From NCBI GenBank assembly GCA_001403775.1, contig CYUG01000017.1, positions 496,599 to 560,598 of the forward strand: a stretch of 64,000 bases of DNA, written 5' to 3'. Origin of the DNA: Dermabacter indicis (GTDB lineage: Bacteria > Actinomycetota > Actinomycetes > Actinomycetales > Dermabacteraceae). This document shows, in pieces, positions 55,801 through 62,614 of the stretch. Numbering within the stretch: the stretch's first letter is position 1; each line of letters opens with the position of its first letter. The notes below the pieces were generated by a model. The model searched no databases, had not been told where the DNA came from, and was given only the letters and a program-made list of their open reading frames with translations. The position numbers and the translations under genes are program-made.

Positions 55801-56290
55801 GGTGCTCTTCGAGCGGCTCGATGAAGTCGTGTCGGAAGGCCACCGGGTGCTCGTATTTTCGCAGTTCACGAGTTTTTTGGCGCGCGTGGCTGAACAGCTT
55901 AGAGAACGCCAGATCGCCTACCAGTACCTCGACGGTTCGACCCGCGATCGCGCAGACGTGATCCGTGACTTCCGCGAGGGCAACGACCCGGTGTTCCTCA
56001 TCTCCCTCAAGGCGGGAGGCTTTGGTCTTACGCTCACCGAGGCCGATTACGTGTTCCTCCTCGACCCGTGGTGGAATCCCGCCGCGGAAAATCAGGCGAT
56101 CGATCGCACGCACCGCATCGGCCAAACGGAACGCGTCATGGTGTACAGGCTCGTCGCCTCCGACACGATCGAGGACAAAGTTCTCGCACTCCAGGACAAG
56201 AAGCGCGCGCTTTTCGATTCGCTCACCGACGGTGGCGAGGCGTTCAGCGCGCAGATCACCGCCGACGACGTCAAGGAGCTCTTTTGGTGA
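52865..56290 (+). CDS. SWIM zinc-finger SNF2-family helicase
   Basis: 1141 residues. A SWIM zinc finger (CSCPVVMNCKHGAALALW, about 98-115) precedes a long middle domain (bacterial SNF2-associated region, to about 600) and the SNF2 ATPase: DDMGLGKTLQALTLIQ (about 678), ILDEAQFVKN (about 805), ITGTPMENSLGDLW, and the C-lobe LISLKAGGFGLTLTEADYVF and QAIDRTHRIGQTERVMVYR. It probably remodels protein-DNA complexes. ATG at 52865 behind GGAAG. A polar insert (about 700-725, ending MTRAGETPAQE) follows motif I. The dispersed repeat core appears imperfectly at 53731-53750. Confidence 0.9.
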   Translation: MASSARTPQPPFPFVPRSLIEPVFGRVVVERAADYANDEHIRLPNWVTTSTGSKGELIGVVHGRGPDPYRVRVSLHRVDDDESDTEGELPLWIPVQSTCSCPVVMNCKHGAALALWSGRQAEQWANERPDEPEEQPASWLETLAPLLRASDEETEDTTPLALGFDLKAEQLTKTRFSWGYEPLTKEHLEAGKGVYLSIRPLRRGKRNNWIKSGLSWRTFEYRMNGRGFDPAHADSLTRIFALSEADRSHTAAVEQLWINQFRSPILWEALVRAREAGVAFVGLENVGEVRLGQGADVGLDLSGADSLAVRALAHIDGEPRPEARMLGSNGVIDIHPGKRNTFDIEFAPTSAPVPMPVQRLLEGRTRIDVPKGDRETFFDSALPRLSRVTSVASGDGSVTMPAPKAPVLRVNVAYSGANTVELAWSWFYPSTRSRFGMYQKGGAGRDSEYEDELLAELRELWPTVGGALPTDRAAEGTEKLSDVDTALFTEHVLPELEAMEGIDVTISGTRHTYRELDGAPSVRVRQTENSAKNDWFDLGFEVTLDGKTIPFPSLFVALAKGQSKLLLEDRTYFSLEHPAFDALRALIAEGEALAEWEPERQQISKYQVGFWEDLADAADATEVADGWEATVGKLKNLEAIPHTPLPTGVHAELRSYQREGFEFLALLYSLGLGGILADDMGLGKTLQALTLIQHAREAASAGEGNAPGMTRAGETPAQEISGPKPAGHPRPFLVVAPSSVIGVWRAEAERFTPNLKVALVDRTRRARKTELRREIEGADIVVTSYTIARIDSEDFAREQFAGLILDEAQFVKNRASRVHQSVKRLKAPFRLAITGTPMENSLGDLWAIMSIVAPGVLGPHVQFRSHFTQPIESGEHPEKMPVLRRRLRPFMLRRTKELVANDLPEKQEQVVKVELEGAHRRIYDSVLQRERKKVLGLIDDMDKNRFIVFRSITLLRMLALDPALVDDGGDKNAPSTKLQVLFERLDEVVSEGHRVLVFSQFTSFLARVAEQLRERQIAYQYLDGSTRDRADVIRDFREGNDPVFLISLKAGGFGLTLTEADYVFLLDPWWNPAAENQAIDRTHRIGQTERVMVYRLVASDTIEDKVLALQDKKRALFDSLTDGGEAFSAQITADDVKELFW

Positions 56291-57141
56291 CTGCTCTCGA
56301 GAACCTCGCACGCTTCTGGCCCGCGCCTACCGAGCGCGACCACAAGTACACGCGCGGCGTTGTGTGTATGGCGACCGGCAGCGAGCACTTCCCGGGCGCG
56401 GCGCTCATCGGCTGCGAGGCCGCGGCCCGTTGCGGCGTGGGCATGGTGCGGTATTTCGGCCCTGAGGCGGTCGCACGGATGGTCGTGGCGCGCACGCCCG
56501 AGGTCGTTCCCGCCGAGGGGCGCGCTCAGGTTTTTGTGGCTGGCTCCGGATGGGAGGCCGCCGACCGCTTTGCCGCAGTGCGCGCGTGCATGAAGAAAAC
56601 CTCGACCGAAGCCCTTCTGGTTGCGGATGCGGGCGCGCTTGCACCCGCCCGAGCGCGCGCGAAGTCCGACGGTTTCCCCGCCCACACCGTTCTCACTCCT
56701 CACGCGGGCGAGGCCGCGCGTCTCCTCGACGGATGGGACCGCGCCCGAGTCGAGGCGTCACCTCGCGAGGCCGCCGAAGCCCTCGCCGAGTGCACCGGCG
56801 CGGCGGTGATCCTCAAAGGGCACACAACGTGGATCGCTGTGGAGGGCGAGGCGACTCTCGCGTGCACATCGCCCACGACACGCCTCGCGACCGCGGGGAC
56901 GGGTGATGCGCTCGCGGGCATCGCGGGAGCCTTGCTCGCCCTCAACCACGACATCATCAAGCACGATCTTGAGCTGGGCAACCGTCGGACCCTCCTGGAG
57001 GCCTGCGAAGCCGCCGTGACCCTCCACTCCCACGCCGCCGCCCTCGCCGCGGGGGAGGCTCAGGCGCCGATCCTCGCGAGCGACGTGACGCGCGTGATCC
57101 CCGACCTTTACGCTCGACTGTCCCCCAAGGCCGACACGTAG
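56287..57141 (+). CDS. nnrD: ADP/ATP-dependent NAD(P)H-hydrate dehydratase (NnrD type)
   Basis: 284-residue ribokinase-like enzyme that repairs hydrated NAD(P)H: YTRGVVCMATGSEHFPGAALIGCEAA near the N-terminus, LTPHAGEAARLL, AVILKGHTTWIA and the signature ATAGTGDALAGIAGALLA. It has only the dehydratase domain, without the N-terminal epimerase (NnrE) half. The GTG overlaps the SNF2 stop (GTGA), indicating coupling. A dispersed-repeat copy lies at 56978-56995, encoding GNRRTLLE in a region that varies among relatives. Confidence 0.88.
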   Translation: MTALENLARFWPAPTERDHKYTRGVVCMATGSEHFPGAALIGCEAAARCGVGMVRYFGPEAVARMVVARTPEVVPAEGRAQVFVAGSGWEAADRFAAVRACMKKTSTEALLVADAGALAPARARAKSDGFPAHTVLTPHAGEAARLLDGWDRARVEASPREAAEALAECTGAAVILKGHTTWIAVEGEATLACTSPTTRLATAGTGDALAGIAGALLALNHDIIKHDLELGNRRTLLEACEAAVTLHSHAAALAAGEAQAPILASDVTRVIPDLYARLSPKADT

Positions 57142-57155
57142 ACTGGACACAATCC

Positions 57156-57188
57156 GAAGGCGGGGCCCCAGAAAATTGAGGCGCCTTC
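57156..57188 (+). terminator. Terminator after the NnrD gene
   Basis: GAAGGCG pairs with CGCCTTC across a 19-base loop, followed by TTTCTTTT. It lies between the nnrD stop and the TerC gene. The stem is short, so it could also attenuate TerC expression. Confidence 0.6.
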
Positions 57189-57227
57189 TTTCTTTTCCGC
57201 TTGCACCCCAGCTCGAAGGGACCCTCG

Positions 57228-58244
57228 ATGGGTGAAATTTCCCTGCAGTTCGAGGTCATCTCGCTGATCGTCCTCATCGCGATCCTCGTTGTTGACCTTC
57301 TCCTCGTTCTCAAACGCCCCCACGTGCCGTCCTTCAAGGAATGCATCGGGTGGGTCGTGTTCTACGTTGCGCTCGCGCTGATCTTCGCCGTCACGCTGTA
57401 CTTCCTCGCGGACCACCAGGTTGCGGGCGAGTTCATCGCGGGTTGGCTCACCGAATACTCGCTCAGTATCGACAACCTCTTCGTGTTTATCGTGATCATG
57501 TCGAAGTTCGCCGTGCCGAGGAAGTACCAGCAAGAAGTGCTCATGGTGGGCATCATCATCGCGCTTATTGCGCGTGCGATCTTCATTTTGCTCGGCGCCG
57601 CCGTGATCGACTCCTTCGCGTGGGTGTTCTACATCTTCGCGATCTTCCTGTTCTACACGGCCTATAAGCAGGTCCAGGGTGAGGACGAGGAAGAGGACGC
57701 CGAAGATGGCTTCATCATGAAGAACCTCAAGAAGGCCATCCGCGTTCACGATGAGTACGACGGCAACAAGATCCGCACGGTCGTGAACGGCAAGAAGGTC
57801 TTCACGCCGATGCTGCTCGTGTTCCTCACGATCGGCTTGACCGACGTGATGTTCGCCGTCGATTCGATCCCCGCGATCTTCGGCATTACGCAGAACCCCT
57901 TCATCGTGTTCACCACGAACCTGTTCGCGCTCATGGGCCTTCGCCAGCTGTACTTCCTGCTCGGTGGGCTCGTGGATCGCCTCGTGTACCTCCACTATGG
58001 CCTCGCGGCGATCCTCGCGTTCATTGGCGTGAAGCTCGTGATCCACGCGGCCCACGAGGCACCGCTGTGGCCCGAAGATTCGGGCTTTGGCCACTTCGTT
58101 CACTCGATCCCCGAGATCCCGATTTGGCTTTCGCTTGCGGTGATTGCCGGCTCGATGATTATTGCGATCATCGCCTCGATCCTGTGGGGTCCGAAGAACA
58201 CGAACGAGGAGCCCGCGGCGGCAGTCGAGGGCACCGAAGGCTGA
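57228..58244 (+). CDS. TerC-family integral membrane protein
   Basis: 338 residues, about nine membrane segments. The two acidic signatures are LSIDNLFVFIVIMSKFAVP and TIGLTDVMFAVDSIPAIFGIT, which carry the conserved Asp residues of TerC/Alx proteins, linked to manganese export and metal homeostasis or tellurite resistance. A charged loop (GEDEEEDAEDGF, about 158-170) links the halves. I start at the ATG at 57228, preceded by GAAGGGA. Confidence 0.9.
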   Translation: MGEISLQFEVISLIVLIAILVVDLLLVLKRPHVPSFKECIGWVVFYVALALIFAVTLYFLADHQVAGEFIAGWLTEYSLSIDNLFVFIVIMSKFAVPRKYQQEVLMVGIIIALIARAIFILLGAAVIDSFAWVFYIFAIFLFYTAYKQVQGEDEEEDAEDGFIMKNLKKAIRVHDEYDGNKIRTVVNGKKVFTPMLLVFLTIGLTDVMFAVDSIPAIFGITQNPFIVFTTNLFALMGLRQLYFLLGGLVDRLVYLHYGLAAILAFIGVKLVIHAAHEAPLWPEDSGFGHFVHSIPEIPIWLSLAVIAGSMIIAIIASILWGPKNTNEEPAAAVEGTEG

Positions 58245-58301
58245 TAAGGGTAGCCTTTCCGGCCTAGCGGGCGAGGTTTATAGCGGCGTAGCGTAAAGGC
58301 T

Positions 58302-59045
58302 ATGAGCAGCCCTGATATTGCCCCAGAAACCTCCCCGGATCTCCCCTCCGAGGAATCCCACGACCGTGCCGAGCACTCCGCGCGCCTCAACCAACTGAGG
58401 GCCGGCGTGCTCGGCGCGAACGACGGCATCGTGTCGGTTGCCGGCATGGTCGTCGGCGTTGCCGCCGCGACCCCCACCTTTGCCGCGCTCGCGATCGCGG
58501 GTGCCGCCGCGCTCAGCGCGGGCGCACTCTCGATGGCGATGGGTGAGTACGTGTCCGTCTCGACTCAGCGCGATACCGAGCGTTCGATCCTCGTGCGGGA
58601 GCGTAAGCGCCTCGTAGAGGAGCCCGAGCGAGAGCTCGACGCTCTCGCCGCGTCCCTCGAAGAGACCGGCATCCCCACGGATCTCGCGCGCCAGGCGGCC
58701 GAGCGCATGAGCGAACACGACGCGCTCGACGTGCACGCGCGCGTGCGTTACGGCATCGAGGAAGAAGCGATCGCCTCGCCGCTCGGTGCCGCGTTTGCCT
58801 CACTCATCGCGTTTACGCTCGGCGGATTGCTTCCGGTGATCGCGGTGCTCGTGACACCCGTGGCCTTCAAGGTTCCCGCTGTCGTTCTCGCCGTCGTGGT
58901 CGCGCTCGCCCTCACGGGCTACATTTCGGCGCGCCTTGGCCAAGCGAAGGCCGGCCGGGCAACCATCCGCACGATCCTCGGAGGTACGGCAGCGATGGCG
59001 GTCTCGTACGGGATCGGCACGCTACTCGGTGTGAGCGTGATCTAG
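58302..59045 (+). CDS. VIT1/CCC1-family metal transporter
   Basis: 247 residues with five membrane segments. The family signature at the first helix is LRAGVLGANDGIVSVAGMVVGVAAA, then GALSMAMGEYVSVSTQRDTE and a cytoplasmic helical metal-binding loop (ERKRLVEEPERELDAL). Members move iron or manganese out of the cytoplasm, which fits the TerC gene just upstream. The stop codon TAG lies inside the 6-bp target sequence duplicated by the IS481-type element, so the insertion has left the gene intact. Confidence 0.88.
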   Translation: MSSPDIAPETSPDLPSEESHDRAEHSARLNQLRAGVLGANDGIVSVAGMVVGVAAATPTFAALAIAGAAALSAGALSMAMGEYVSVSTQRDTERSILVRERKRLVEEPERELDALAASLEETGIPTDLARQAAERMSEHDALDVHARVRYGIEEEAIASPLGAAFASLIAFTLGGLLPVIAVLVTPVAFKVPAVVLAVVVALALTGYISARLGQAKAGRATIRTILGGTAAMAVSYGIGTLLGVSVI

Positions 59046-59046
59046 G
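59041..59046. repeat. Left target-site duplication TCTAGG
   Basis: TCTAGG immediately before the left inverted repeat, repeated at 61002-61007. It fits the NCTAGN target preference of IS481. Confidence 0.9.
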
Positions 59047-59081
59047 TGTACTGACCGGACACGTTGATCGAGCAGGTCGAC

Positions 59082-59522
59082 CTACATCAGGTTCACCGCA
59101 CACGCCTGCAGGGCACTGCGCAGCGCGTCATGCTCGGATTGGGAGAGCCCAACGAGCATCCGGCGCTCGATCGCAGCGATCGATGCGCTTGCTTCAGCGA
59201 GGAGCGCGCTACCCGCCGCGCTCAATCTCGAGGGCCTCGCACGTCCTTGGTCAACCGCATCGGGACGCTCCACTAGGCCACGCTCCTGCAGTCCGCGGAG
59301 AACGAGGTTCATGGACTGTCGGGTCACGAACGCCGCACGCGCCAACTCGGCGTTGGAAAGGCCGGGCTGTTGCCGCAGCAGCTCTAGGCATGCGTACTGC
59401 GGGACAGTCAGACCCGTGGGACGCAGGGTGTCGTCCATGCGCGCCCTGAGCAGGGCGTCTACCCGTTTGAGCTGATAGCCAACCGCCTCTGACAGTGGGT
59501 TCTCCGGTACCTCTTGCGACAT
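59082..59522 (-). CDS. MarR-family regulator, passenger of IS481-type element
   Basis: 146-residue winged-helix protein: YQLKRVDALLRARMDDTLRPTGLTVPQYACLELL, then SNAELARAAFVTRQSMNLVLRGLQERGLVERP (recognition helix and wing) and DQGRARPSRLSAAG. The ATG at 59522 lies within the first of two TGTCA-N6-TGACA sites, so autoregulation is likely. It is divergent from the VOC gene, the usual layout for a MarR repressor and its target. Confidence 0.9.
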   Translation of the reverse strand: MSQEVPENPLSEAVGYQLKRVDALLRARMDDTLRPTGLTVPQYACLELLRQQPGLSNAELARAAFVTRQSMNLVLRGLQERGLVERPDAVDQGRARPSRLSAAGSALLAEASASIAAIERRMLVGLSQSEHDALRSALQACAVNLM

Positions 59523-59537
59523 GTCAATATTGTGACA
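59522..59537. promoter_or_regulatory. MarR operator site 1 (TGTCA-N6-TGACA)
   Basis: A 16-bp inverted repeat overlapping the start codon of the MarR gene, with the same architecture as 59547-59562. Confidence 0.65.
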
Positions 59538-59546
59538 TACTGGTGA

Positions 59547-59562
59547 TGTCAACACGCTGACA
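59547..59562. promoter_or_regulatory. MarR operator site 2 (TGTCA-N6-TGACA)
   Basis: Second copy of the 16-bp inverted repeat, 25 bp centre to centre from the first and 15 bp before the VOC gene start. Confidence 0.65.
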
Positions 59563-59577
59563 TTAAGGAGTTTCGAC

Positions 59578-59949
59578 ATGACCACCACTGGCCTTGACTT
59601 CGTCGCCCTGCAAGTTCGCGACACCGATCGAGCCGCAGAGTTCTACGAACACCACTTGGGACTCGCGCGCACCCCGCACGGCCCGGAGCACGCGGTCGTC
59701 TTCGCCACCGAACCGATCCCCTTCGCGGTCCGGGAGCCCCTCCCGGGAGTTGACCTGGAAGCAGCGACGCCGCGACCCGGCCTCGGCGTTGCCCTGTGGT
59801 TCCACGTCCATGACGCCCAGGCGCTGCACGAGAGCCTGGTTCAGGCCGGCGTCCCGATTGTTGCTGACCCCATCGACGGGCCCTTCGGCCGGACCTTCAG
59901 CTTCAGCGACCCCGATGGCTACGTCGTGACCGTCCACGACAAGGCCTGA
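59578..59949 (+). CDS. VOC-family (glyoxalase/bleomycin-resistance fold) protein, passenger of IS481-type element
   Basis: 123 residues, one VOC module pair: DFVALQVRDTDRAAEFYEHHLGL, HAVVFATEPIPFAVREP, GVALWFHVHDAQALHESLVQAGV and GRTFSFSDPDGYVVTVHDKA. Such proteins are metal-dependent dioxygenases, thiol-epoxide/antibiotic-modifying enzymes or drug-binding proteins; the exact activity cannot be read. AAGGAG precedes the ATG. With its MarR partner it looks like a portable stress- or drug-response cassette. Confidence 0.85.
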   Translation: MTTTGLDFVALQVRDTDRAAEFYEHHLGLARTPHGPEHAVVFATEPIPFAVREPLPGVDLEAATPRPGLGVALWFHVHDAQALHESLVQAGVPIVADPIDGPFGRTFSFSDPDGYVVTVHDKA

Positions 59950-60019
59950 CCGCCACGCCAAGAAATCCCAGGGCCAGCGGCGCCGCCGCTGGCCCTCACC
60001 ATGTCCGGGAAGGACACCC

Positions 60020-61006
60020 ATGCCCCATGCCAATGCTGCGTTGACGCCACGCCACCGCCTGATCGTCGCCCGCCTCGTCGTCGACGACGGCTGGCCCATC
60101 AGGGAGGTGGCCGCCCGCTTCCAGGTCTCTTGGCCCACGGTCAAGCGCTGGGCAAACCGCTACCGCGCCGGCCAATCCATGCAGGACCGCTCATCACGAC
60201 CCCATTACTCCCCGAACAAGACCAGCCACGCAACGACGAGGCGCTGCATCCAGCTCCGGCTACGCCTCCGAGAAGGACCCGTGCAGCTCGCGTTTCGGCT
60301 GGGGATCGCGCCATCGACGGTTCACCGGATTCTGGTCGGCTCGCATCTGAACCGGCTGTCCCATGTTGATCGCGCCACCGGCGAGCCCGTCCGCCGCTAC
60401 GAGCACGACCACCCGGGCGCGATGCTCCACGTCGACGTAAAGAAGCTCGGCAACATCCCCGACGGCGGAGGCTGGCGCTACGTCGGCCGACGCCAAGGCG
60501 AAAAGAACCGAGCAGCCACCCCAGGCAAGCCCAAGAACAAGCACTACGACCCGCTGATGGGCAAGGCCTACGTCCACACCGTCATCGACGACCACTCACG
60601 AGTGGCCTACGCCGAGATCCACGACGACGAAACCGCCCAGACCGCCACGGCAGTCCTGATGCGAGCCGTCGAGTGGTTCAACGCCCGCGGCGTCACCGTC
60701 GAACGAGTCCTGTCCGACAACGGCGGCGCCTACCGGTCCCACCTCTGGCGAGACACCTGCCTGACGCTGGGCGTTCGTCACAGGCGCACCCGGCCTTATC
60801 GGCCCCAGACCAACGGGAAGATCGAGAGATTCCACCGCACTCTGGCCGACGGCTGGGCCTATGCCCGCTGCTACACCTCAGAAGCCGAACGCCGGGGCGA
60901 GCTCGACGGCTGGCTGCACTACTACAACCAGCACCGACCCCACACTGCCTGCGGCAACCAGCCACCCTTCTCACGATTGACCAATGTCCCCGGTCAGTAC
61001 ATCTAG
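60020..61006 (+). CDS. IS481-family transposase
   Basis: 328 residues: N-terminal HTH (RLVVDDGWPIREVAARFQVSWPTVKRWANRYRAG), then an rve-type DDE core with MLHVDVKKLGNIPDGGG, VHTVIDDHSRVAYAEIH, RVLSDNGGAYRSHLWRDTC, RRTRPYRPQTNGKIERFHRTL and WLHYYNQHRPHTACG. All three acidic residues (D, D, E) are present, so it appears active. The stop codon TAG (61004-61006) lies in the duplicated target TCTAGG, outside the inverted repeat, so translation ends on host sequence. The last codons run through the right inverted repeat. Confidence 0.93.
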   Translation: MPHANAALTPRHRLIVARLVVDDGWPIREVAARFQVSWPTVKRWANRYRAGQSMQDRSSRPHYSPNKTSHATTRRCIQLRLRLREGPVQLAFRLGIAPSTVHRILVGSHLNRLSHVDRATGEPVRRYEHDHPGAMLHVDVKKLGNIPDGGGWRYVGRRQGEKNRAATPGKPKNKHYDPLMGKAYVHTVIDDHSRVAYAEIHDDETAQTATAVLMRAVEWFNARGVTVERVLSDNGGAYRSHLWRDTCLTLGVRHRRTRPYRPQTNGKIERFHRTLADGWAYARCYTSEAERRGELDGWLHYYNQHRPHTACGNQPPFSRLTNVPGQYI

Positions 61007-61007
61007 G
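61002..61007. repeat. Right target-site duplication TCTAGG
   Basis: Copy of 59041-59046. It also supplies the transposase stop codon. Confidence 0.9.
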
Positions 61008-61014
61008 CGCCGGC

Positions 61015-62028
61015 TCACTTGCCGGGAGTGTAGATCCACGGCGCTCGCGGCAAGGCTTCAGGGTCGAAGGCCTCGAGGATGTCGCGGGCGTTCCGGCACC
61101 CCGCAAGCCCCAGGGAGTCTCCGATGGTTTCGGCGACGTCCTCGGGGCTTTCCCCTTTCTCGAGGCGATCCCTGAGCGTCACGGCCCCGTCTCGCTTGGC
61201 GAGCCTCGCCCCATCTGTGTTGAGGGCGAGCGGGACGTGAATGTAGGAGAGGTGCGCCGACGGATGCGGCGGCGAGGCTGTCCCGGCGACCGTCGGACCT
61301 GCGCCGAGCCGATCGGGGTGCGGGAAAAGCCAGGGCGCGGCAAGCGCGAGCAGGTCGGTGAGGTAGGCCTGGCGCGGGCTCGAACTGAGGAGATCATCCC
61401 CGCGCACGACCTGGTCGACGCCCGTCTCAATATCGTCGACTACCGCCACGAGGTTGTAGGCGAACATCCCATCGCCGCGCACGAGCACGAAGTCGTCGAC
61501 GTCGCCCACGGTGTGCCCGGCGTACAGGTCGGTGACCTCGTAGGAGTGCGTATCCGCGCGCAGTCGCAGCGACGGCTCGCGATTCAGCGCGCGCATCTTC
61601 GTGCGCCCGGCCTCCCGCTCGACATCGGTGAGATCGCGGCACGTGCCGGGGTACGCCCCAGGCGGGGCGTGAGGGGCCGACGGCGCCTCGTGAATCTCGC
61701 GGCGGGTGCAATAGCACTCGTAGACGAGCCCGCGTTCATCGAGGGCCTCCACGACCCGTCGATACAGGTCAAGTCGCTTCGACTGCCAGGCGACAGGGCC
61801 GTCCCAGTCGAGGCCAAGCGCCTCCATGTCCCCGAGTTGCCTCGCGGCGCTTCCTTCCGTCACGCGGTTGAGGTCCTCCATGCGCATGAGGAAATCGCGG
61901 CCCGTGCGGCGCGCGAATACCCACGCGAGGATGGCCGTGCGGAGGTTGCCAAGGTGCAGGTCGCCGCTCGGTGAGGGCGCGTAGCGACCCGCGAAGCCGA
62001 AGGGGGAGTGAGGATTAGGCGTGGTCAT
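61015..62028 (-). CDS. gluQ: Glutamyl-Q tRNA(Asp) synthetase
   Basis: 337 residues resembling the catalytic half of glutamyl-tRNA synthetase without an anticodon-binding domain: GRYAPSPSGDLHLGNLRTAILAW (HIGH-type signature), CYCTRREI with the zinc Cys residues, RGDDLLSSSPRQAYL, and LAKRDGA in the KMSKS position. GluQ enzymes glutamylate the queuosine base of tRNA-Asp. I start at the ATG at 62028, which overlaps the end of the GNAT gene by 14 bases. The IS481-type element lies 13 bp past its stop. Confidence 0.88.
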   Translation of the reverse strand: MTTPNPHSPFGFAGRYAPSPSGDLHLGNLRTAILAWVFARRTGRDFLMRMEDLNRVTEGSAARQLGDMEALGLDWDGPVAWQSKRLDLYRRVVEALDERGLVYECYCTRREIHEAPSAPHAPPGAYPGTCRDLTDVEREAGRTKMRALNREPSLRLRADTHSYEVTDLYAGHTVGDVDDFVLVRGDGMFAYNLVAVVDDIETGVDQVVRGDDLLSSSPRQAYLTDLLALAAPWLFPHPDRLGAGPTVAGTASPPHPSAHLSYIHVPLALNTDGARLAKRDGAVTLRDRLEKGESPEDVAETIGDSLGLAGCRNARDILEAFDPEALPRAPWIYTPGK

Positions 62029-62614
62029 GGAGATCGAGGAGGTAGACGACGTGGGCGCCCGATTCCGTCGGGTCGCTCTCGGTGGAGAGGCCAAAGCCGA
62101 GGCGCTCGGCGAGGCGGCGCGCGGGGAGATTTTGATCGGCGGTGATGAACGCGGCCTCGCGCGGGGCGGTGCTCAGAGCAGCGACGGTGCGAAGGCTTTC
62201 GTTGAGGGCAGCCGTGGCGATGCCCGCCCCCCATGCCTCGGGCGTGAGCCGCACGTAGGTGTTTGCGACCCATCTTTCACCGAGCGGCATGCCCGAGAGG
62301 CCCGCGACGCCGAGGAACTGTCCTGTCGCTCGCGCGCGGATCGCGTGATACCCGTACCCGTCACGGTCGTGCGAGGCGATCCACACGTCGAGGACGCGCT
62401 GCATCTGGTCGACAGTCTCGAGCGGGCCGATCGTGTCGAGCTCGAAGACGCGCGGGTCGGAGTGGAGGAGCCACAGCTCAGGTAGATCTTCGCGCGTCAA
62501 CGGAGCGAGGGTGTGCGAGAGAGCCCCGCTCCCACGGCGAGCGTGGGGAACGGGGCTCTCGCTGCTCAAAGGCGAAGAATCACTCACCCTTGTGGGTGTT
62601 TTCCTTCTCGCCAT
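62015..62614 (-). CDS. GNAT-family N-acetyltransferase
   Basis: RimJ/RimL-like GNAT: LAPLTREDLPELWLLHSDPRVFE, GYHAIRARATGQFLGVAGLSGMPLGERW, NTYVRLTPEAWGAGIATAALNESLR (acetyl-CoA loop) and NLPARRLAERLGFGL. The substrate is unknown. The ATG at 62614 lies upstream of a terminator hairpin (62519-62560) and overlaps the preceding gene, so I suspect the real start is further in, possibly the TTG of LTREDLPEL near 62501. It overlaps the gluQ start and is probably co-transcribed with it. Confidence 0.75.
   Translation of the reverse strand: MARRKTPTRVSDSSPLSSESPVPHARRGSGALSHTLAPLTREDLPELWLLHSDPRVFELDTIGPLETVDQMQRVLDVWIASHDRDGYGYHAIRARATGQFLGVAGLSGMPLGERWVANTYVRLTPEAWGAGIATAALNESLRTVAALSTAPREAAFITADQNLPARRLAERLGFGLSTESDPTESGAHVVYLLDLHDHA
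62519..62560 (-). terminator. Terminator after the membrane-anchored helical protein gene
   Basis: GAGAGCCCCG (62519-62528) pairs with CGGGGCTCTC (62551-62560), and the loop is itself GC-rich and can extend the stem. It lies 20 bases beyond the 62580 stop. Confidence 0.7.

Larger units (their letters stand above)
59047..61001. mobile_element. IS481-type element carrying MarR and VOC passenger genes
   Basis: Left end TGTACTGACCGGACACGTTG at 59047 and right end, inverted, TGTACTGACCGGGGACATTG ending at 61001, flanked by TCTAGG on both sides. The 1955-bp element is nearly twice a plain IS481 (about 1 kb) because it includes a MarR-type regulator and a VOC-family gene between the left repeat and the transposase. 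Matching ends plus a perfect duplication show that the whole unit moved as one. Duplications this clean indicate a recent insertion. Confidence 0.93.

Noticed and set aside
57156..57227. Possible manganese riboswitch before the TerC gene
   Set aside because: The interval is only 86 bp and shows a simple terminator hairpin; no yybP-ykoY conserved loops are visible.
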